Part shown: piece by piece, positions 61,425 through 64,000 of the stretch
Layout of the letters: every line of letters starts with the position of its first letter
Position numbering within the stretch: the first letter of the stretch is position 1
Assembly (NCBI RefSeq): GCF_900142915.1
Contig: NZ_FRCM01000002.1
Coordinates: forward strand, 124,001-188,000
Source: Mucilaginibacter sp. OK098
Lineage (GTDB): Bacteria; Bacteroidota; Bacteroidia; Sphingobacteriales; Sphingobacteriaceae
Length of the DNA: 64,000 nt
Direction of reading: 5' to 3'
The notes under the pieces: generated by a model
What the model was told of the DNA's origin: nothing
Databases searched by the model: none
The model's input: only the letters and a program-made list of their open reading frames with translations
Translations under genes and position numbers: made by a program

Positions 61425-63287
61425 ATGGCTGCTATCGCAATACTTGGCATTTCGGCATTTTATCATGATAGCGCAGCAGCGCTTATTATTGATGGCGAAA
61501 TAATTGCCGCCGCCCAGGAAGAACGGTTTACCCGGGTAAAACACGATGCAAGCTTCCCGGTTAATGCCATAAAATACGTTTTGGAAGAGGCAGGGATGAA
61601 TTATAACGAACTATCGGCTGTGGTGTTTTATGATAAACCAATGCTTAAGTTTGAGCGCCTGCTTGAAACTTATCATGCCTTTGCGCCAAAAGGTTTGCTG
61701 AGCTTTATTAAGGCCATGCCCGTGTGGCTTAACGAAAAGCTTTTTATAAAAAAACTGATCCGTAAAAATATGGCGCAATTTGGAAGTGCCAGCGTGCCGC
61801 TGTTATTTCCTGAACATCATTTATCGCATGCGGCCAGTGCTTATTACCCTTCTCCATTTGATGATGCTGCCATTTTAACTATTGATGGTGTTGGTGAATG
61901 GGCAACCACTACCATAAGCCATGGAAAGAATAATCAGATAACTATATTAAAAGAACTTCATTTCCCGCATTCTGTGGGGTTATTATATTCGGCGTTTACG
62001 TATTACCTGGGTTTCAAAGTAAACAGCGGCGAGTACAAACTGATGGGATTGGCCCCCTATGGTAATCCGGATTCTGCTCAAACAGCTGAATTTAAGCAAA
62101 AGATATTGGCTGAATTGGTTGATGTAAAAGAAGATGGTTCCATAATTCTTAACATGCAATATTTTGATTTTGTTACAAAATTAAGAATGGCAAATGATAA
62201 GAGATGGGAAAACTTATTTGGGATCCCAAGGCGGCAGCCGGAATCTGAGATCAGCCAGGCGCACATGAACTTTGCATTAGCTGCTCAGGAAGTAACCGAG
62301 CTGATAATAGTAGCATTGGCTGGTACGGCGCAAAAGATTACCGGTAGTAAAAACCTGGTTATGGCTGGCGGAGTTGCTTTAAATTGCGTAGCAAACAGTA
62401 AAATAGCCAAGGCGGGACTGTTTGATCAGACCTGGATCCAGCCTGCGGCAGGTGATGCTGGTGGTGCGTTAGGGGCTGCTTATGTTGCTTATCATATTTG
62501 GGCCGGGGGCGATAAAAAATCAGTTGGTTCTTCCGATGCTATGAAAGGCGTTTACCTGGGTCCGCAACATGAGGATAAGGATATCCTGAATATGATCCGT
62601 AAATATGAAGCGGACTATTTGCATTTTGAAAATTTTGAGGAATTAACAGATATAGTGAGCCAAAAAGTTGCAGATGGGAATGTAGTCGGCTGGTTCCAGG
62701 GCAGGATGGAGTTTGGTCCGCGGGCACTGGGTAACCGGAGCATTCTTGGCGATCCAAGGAATCCGGCGATGCAAAAGATCATCAACGTAAAAATAAAGGC
62801 GCGGGAGGAATTCAGGCCATTTGCACCCAGTGTTTTACTGGAAGACGTGAGCCGCTATTTTAAAACAAATTTAAGTTCTCCCTATATGCTCTTTGTCGAA
62901 TCAGTAAATGATGAACTTCGAAAAGATAAACCCGGGAACTATTACGAGCTTGAATTGTATGATCGCTTATATCAGATCCGTTCAGAAATTCAGTCCGTTA
63001 CCCACGTTGATTATTCAGCCAGGATCCAAACCGTTAGCAAAGAGGATAATCCGAAATTTTGGCAACTGCTCAATAGTTTTAAAAAACTAACAGGTTGCAG
63101 CCTATTAATCAATACCTCCTTTAATTTGAGGGGCGAACCAATTGTATGTACGCCTCTGGATGCTTATCTGGGTTTTATGCATACGGATATGAATTACCTG
63201 GTAATAGGAAATTATCTGTTCGATAAAACCGCGCAAAAGCCACTGCCTCAAAAAGAAACAGGAAAAATGAGGTTCTCTTTAGATTAA
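61425..63287 (+). CDS. Carbamoyltransferase (NodU/TobZ/SxtI family)
   Basis: Uses carbamoyl phosphate and ATP to carbamoylate a hydroxyl group of a small molecule or glycan. 620 residues with an N-terminal ASKHA-type domain: LGISAFYHDSAAALIIDGEI, AAQEERFTRVKHDASFP, EHHLSHAASAYYPSPFDDAA, TIDGVGEWATT, VMAGGVALNCVANSKI, AAGDAGGALGAA, followed by a C-terminal domain with GRMEFGPRALGNRSILGDPR and LINTSFNLRGEPIVCTP. Full-length. Last gene of the cassette. The acceptor is unknown. The window holds no glycan assembly cluster or PKS/NRPS. Confidence 0.94.
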   Translation: MAAIAILGISAFYHDSAAALIIDGEIIAAAQEERFTRVKHDASFPVNAIKYVLEEAGMNYNELSAVVFYDKPMLKFERLLETYHAFAPKGLLSFIKAMPVWLNEKLFIKKLIRKNMAQFGSASVPLLFPEHHLSHAASAYYPSPFDDAAILTIDGVGEWATTTISHGKNNQITILKELHFPHSVGLLYSAFTYYLGFKVNSGEYKLMGLAPYGNPDSAQTAEFKQKILAELVDVKEDGSIILNMQYFDFVTKLRMANDKRWENLFGIPRRQPESEISQAHMNFALAAQEVTELIIVALAGTAQKITGSKNLVMAGGVALNCVANSKIAKAGLFDQTWIQPAAGDAGGALGAAYVAYHIWAGGDKKSVGSSDAMKGVYLGPQHEDKDILNMIRKYEADYLHFENFEELTDIVSQKVADGNVVGWFQGRMEFGPRALGNRSILGDPRNPAMQKIINVKIKAREEFRPFAPSVLLEDVSRYFKTNLSSPYMLFVESVNDELRKDKPGNYYELELYDRLYQIRSEIQSVTHVDYSARIQTVSKEDNPKFWQLLNSFKKLTGCSLLINTSFNLRGEPIVCTPLDAYLGFMHTDMNYLVIGNYLFDKTAQKPLPQKETGKMRFSLD

Positions 63288-63306
63288 CTACCACCAGCAA
63301 AAGGAT

Positions 63307-63561
63307 CAATGTCATTAAGTTAAGAGAACGTGGACTATAACTAACCACATGACAACATCCAATAGCCCCACCTAAACGGCATAGCCCTCATGAACGCCCA
63401 TAAAAAATAAACAACCGTGAATAATCCTCCCCGGTAGGGAGTACTTGAAAAAAATAAACGCGGGCGAAGCTAAAGTCTCCCCTACCGGGGGAGATTTAGA
63501 GGGGGCAATCAAGCTTTTGGGGAGAATCACGTTTGTGTTATCTCTTAACTTAATGACATTG
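63307..63561. repeat. MITE-like element, copy 2 (255 bp, perfect 21-bp TIRs)
   Basis: Terminal inverted repeats CAATGTCATTAAGTTAAGAG... (63307-63327) and its reverse complement (63541-63561) match at all 21 positions. The interior is homologous, in reverse orientation, to the element at 23930, with an extra stretch of about 50 bp. It has no open frame. It fills most of the 450-bp gap after the carbamoyltransferase; the remaining part (63562-63737) is AT-rich and should hold the next gene's promoter. Confidence 0.88.
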
Positions 63562-63737
63562 GGCTAACGATAGCATTTTTGGCAGTAAGCCCCATTCAAA
63601 CCACAAATCAGGATTTATTTTTAAACATTGATGGAATATTTAATGTTTTATTAATTCTTAATTAAGGATTAAACATTCTTTTGAAAGAAAGATCACAAGC
63701 CATATTAACCAGGCTTATAACCAAATTTAGTACCTAT

Positions 63738-64000
63738 ATGCATATTTCTAAGCAAACTCCCTTAACCAGGGCTTGGTCATTCTACATAATATCAATGGAA
63801 TTTTTTATCCTTGTTTTAACGAACTTTTGCCTTGCTGGATCTGCACAGGCAAGTTCATTATCCCACAAAACAAGCATAGCTATTAATGCCCGTTCGGAAA
63901 AGAAAGACTATAAATTCAATACTACTATCTCCCGCTACGTATTAGAAAATTACCTCGACAGGTCAATTACCATGCAAAGTCTTCTTGTTGGAAAAGGCGA
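63738..64000 (+). CDS. N-terminus of an unrecognised exported protein (runs off window end)
   Basis: 87 residues visible. A basic N-terminus and hydrophobic core (SMEFFILVLTNFCLAGSAQA) form a Sec signal peptide; an ATG at 63795 is an alternative start. The mature part begins SSLSHKTSIAINARSEKKDY and continues YVLENYLDRSITMQSLLVGK. I do not recognise a family from this much sequence. A glycan-active enzyme or binding protein is possible, because the gene follows a SusCD locus, but this is not shown. Confidence 0.6.
   Translation, partial: MHISKQTPLTRAWSFYIISMEFFILVLTNFCLAGSAQASSLSHKTSIAINARSEKKDYKFNTTISRYVLENYLDRSITMQSLLVGKG

Noticed and set aside
1..64000. CRISPR arrays, intact tRNA or rRNA genes, integrases, transposases, phage genes
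   Set aside because: Looked for on both strands; no regularly spaced repeats, complete cloverleaf or recognisable mobility gene was seen.

Overview
The window looks like a chromosomal segment of a Bacteroidetes bacterium, most likely a Sphingobacteriaceae member of the Mucilaginibacter/Pedobacter type. The evidence is three SusC/SusD pairs, a SusR-type regulator, a type IX secretion C-terminal domain, TAnnTTTG promoter elements, A-rich start contexts without Shine-Dalgarno sequences, and moderate GC with many short intergenic inverted repeats. The genus is inference. No rRNA, intact tRNA, CRISPR array, transposase, integrase or phage gene was seen.

Layout. 0-7 kb: the 5' part of dnaX, a Uma2-type nuclease-fold protein, an exported GH78 alpha-L-rhamnosidase and an exported S9B dipeptidyl peptidase. 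7-12 kb: a SusC/SusD pair on the minus strand. 12.6-21.7 kb: a compact starch/maltodextrin locus (SusR-like regulator, SusC, SusD, SusE-like lipoprotein, GH13 alpha-amylase lipoprotein). 21.9-29.6 kb: an SF1 helicase, a DUF2490 outer-membrane protein, a phosphoglucomutase-type enzyme and a FecA-like TonB receptor. 29.6-37.8 kb: an OmpR-type two-component system divergent from cytochrome b561 plus an outer-membrane protein, then S8 and M57 exported proteases and a repeat-rich gap holding a decayed copy of the outer-membrane gene end. 37.8-41.9 kb: a VIT1/CCC1 transporter and a compact operon Rieske - thioredoxin-like - ApbE - DUF4266 - DUF3570. 42.2-46.1 kb: a Crp/Fnr regulator divergent from two tandem paralogous methyltransferases and a SulP transporter. 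46.2-53.5 kb: a truncated FecR/MacB-like fusion, then an envelope stress cluster (alpha/beta hydrolase, Ohr/OsmC, epoxide hydrolase, DoxX, DUF1223) and a LytS/LytTR two-component system. 54.1-63.3 kb: a SusC/SusD pair followed by a tightly packed SGNH/TPR protein - SxtJ - DUF5989 - carbamoyltransferase cassette. 63.7 kb: the start of an unrecognised exported protein.

The best candidates for something undescribed are these. (1) An identical two-part promoter element, TGTCTAAC-N13-TGTCCACC, lies 37-38 bp upstream of a TAnnTTTG box at both the Ohr and the DUF1223 promoters. Its geometry fits a LytTR-type regulator, and one is encoded next door. (2) The SGNH-SxtJ-DUF5989-carbamoyltransferase cassette pairs a saxitoxin-cluster-like carbamoylation trio with a membrane esterase-like protein and a SusCD pair. 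(3) The ApbE/DUF4266/DUF3570/Rieske/thioredoxin operon encodes a tiny lipoprotein with a Gly-Cys tail. (4) A family of intergenic elements has terminal inverted repeats (perfect 21 bp in one copy).

All functional calls come from motif recognition in the translated sequence; no database search was run.
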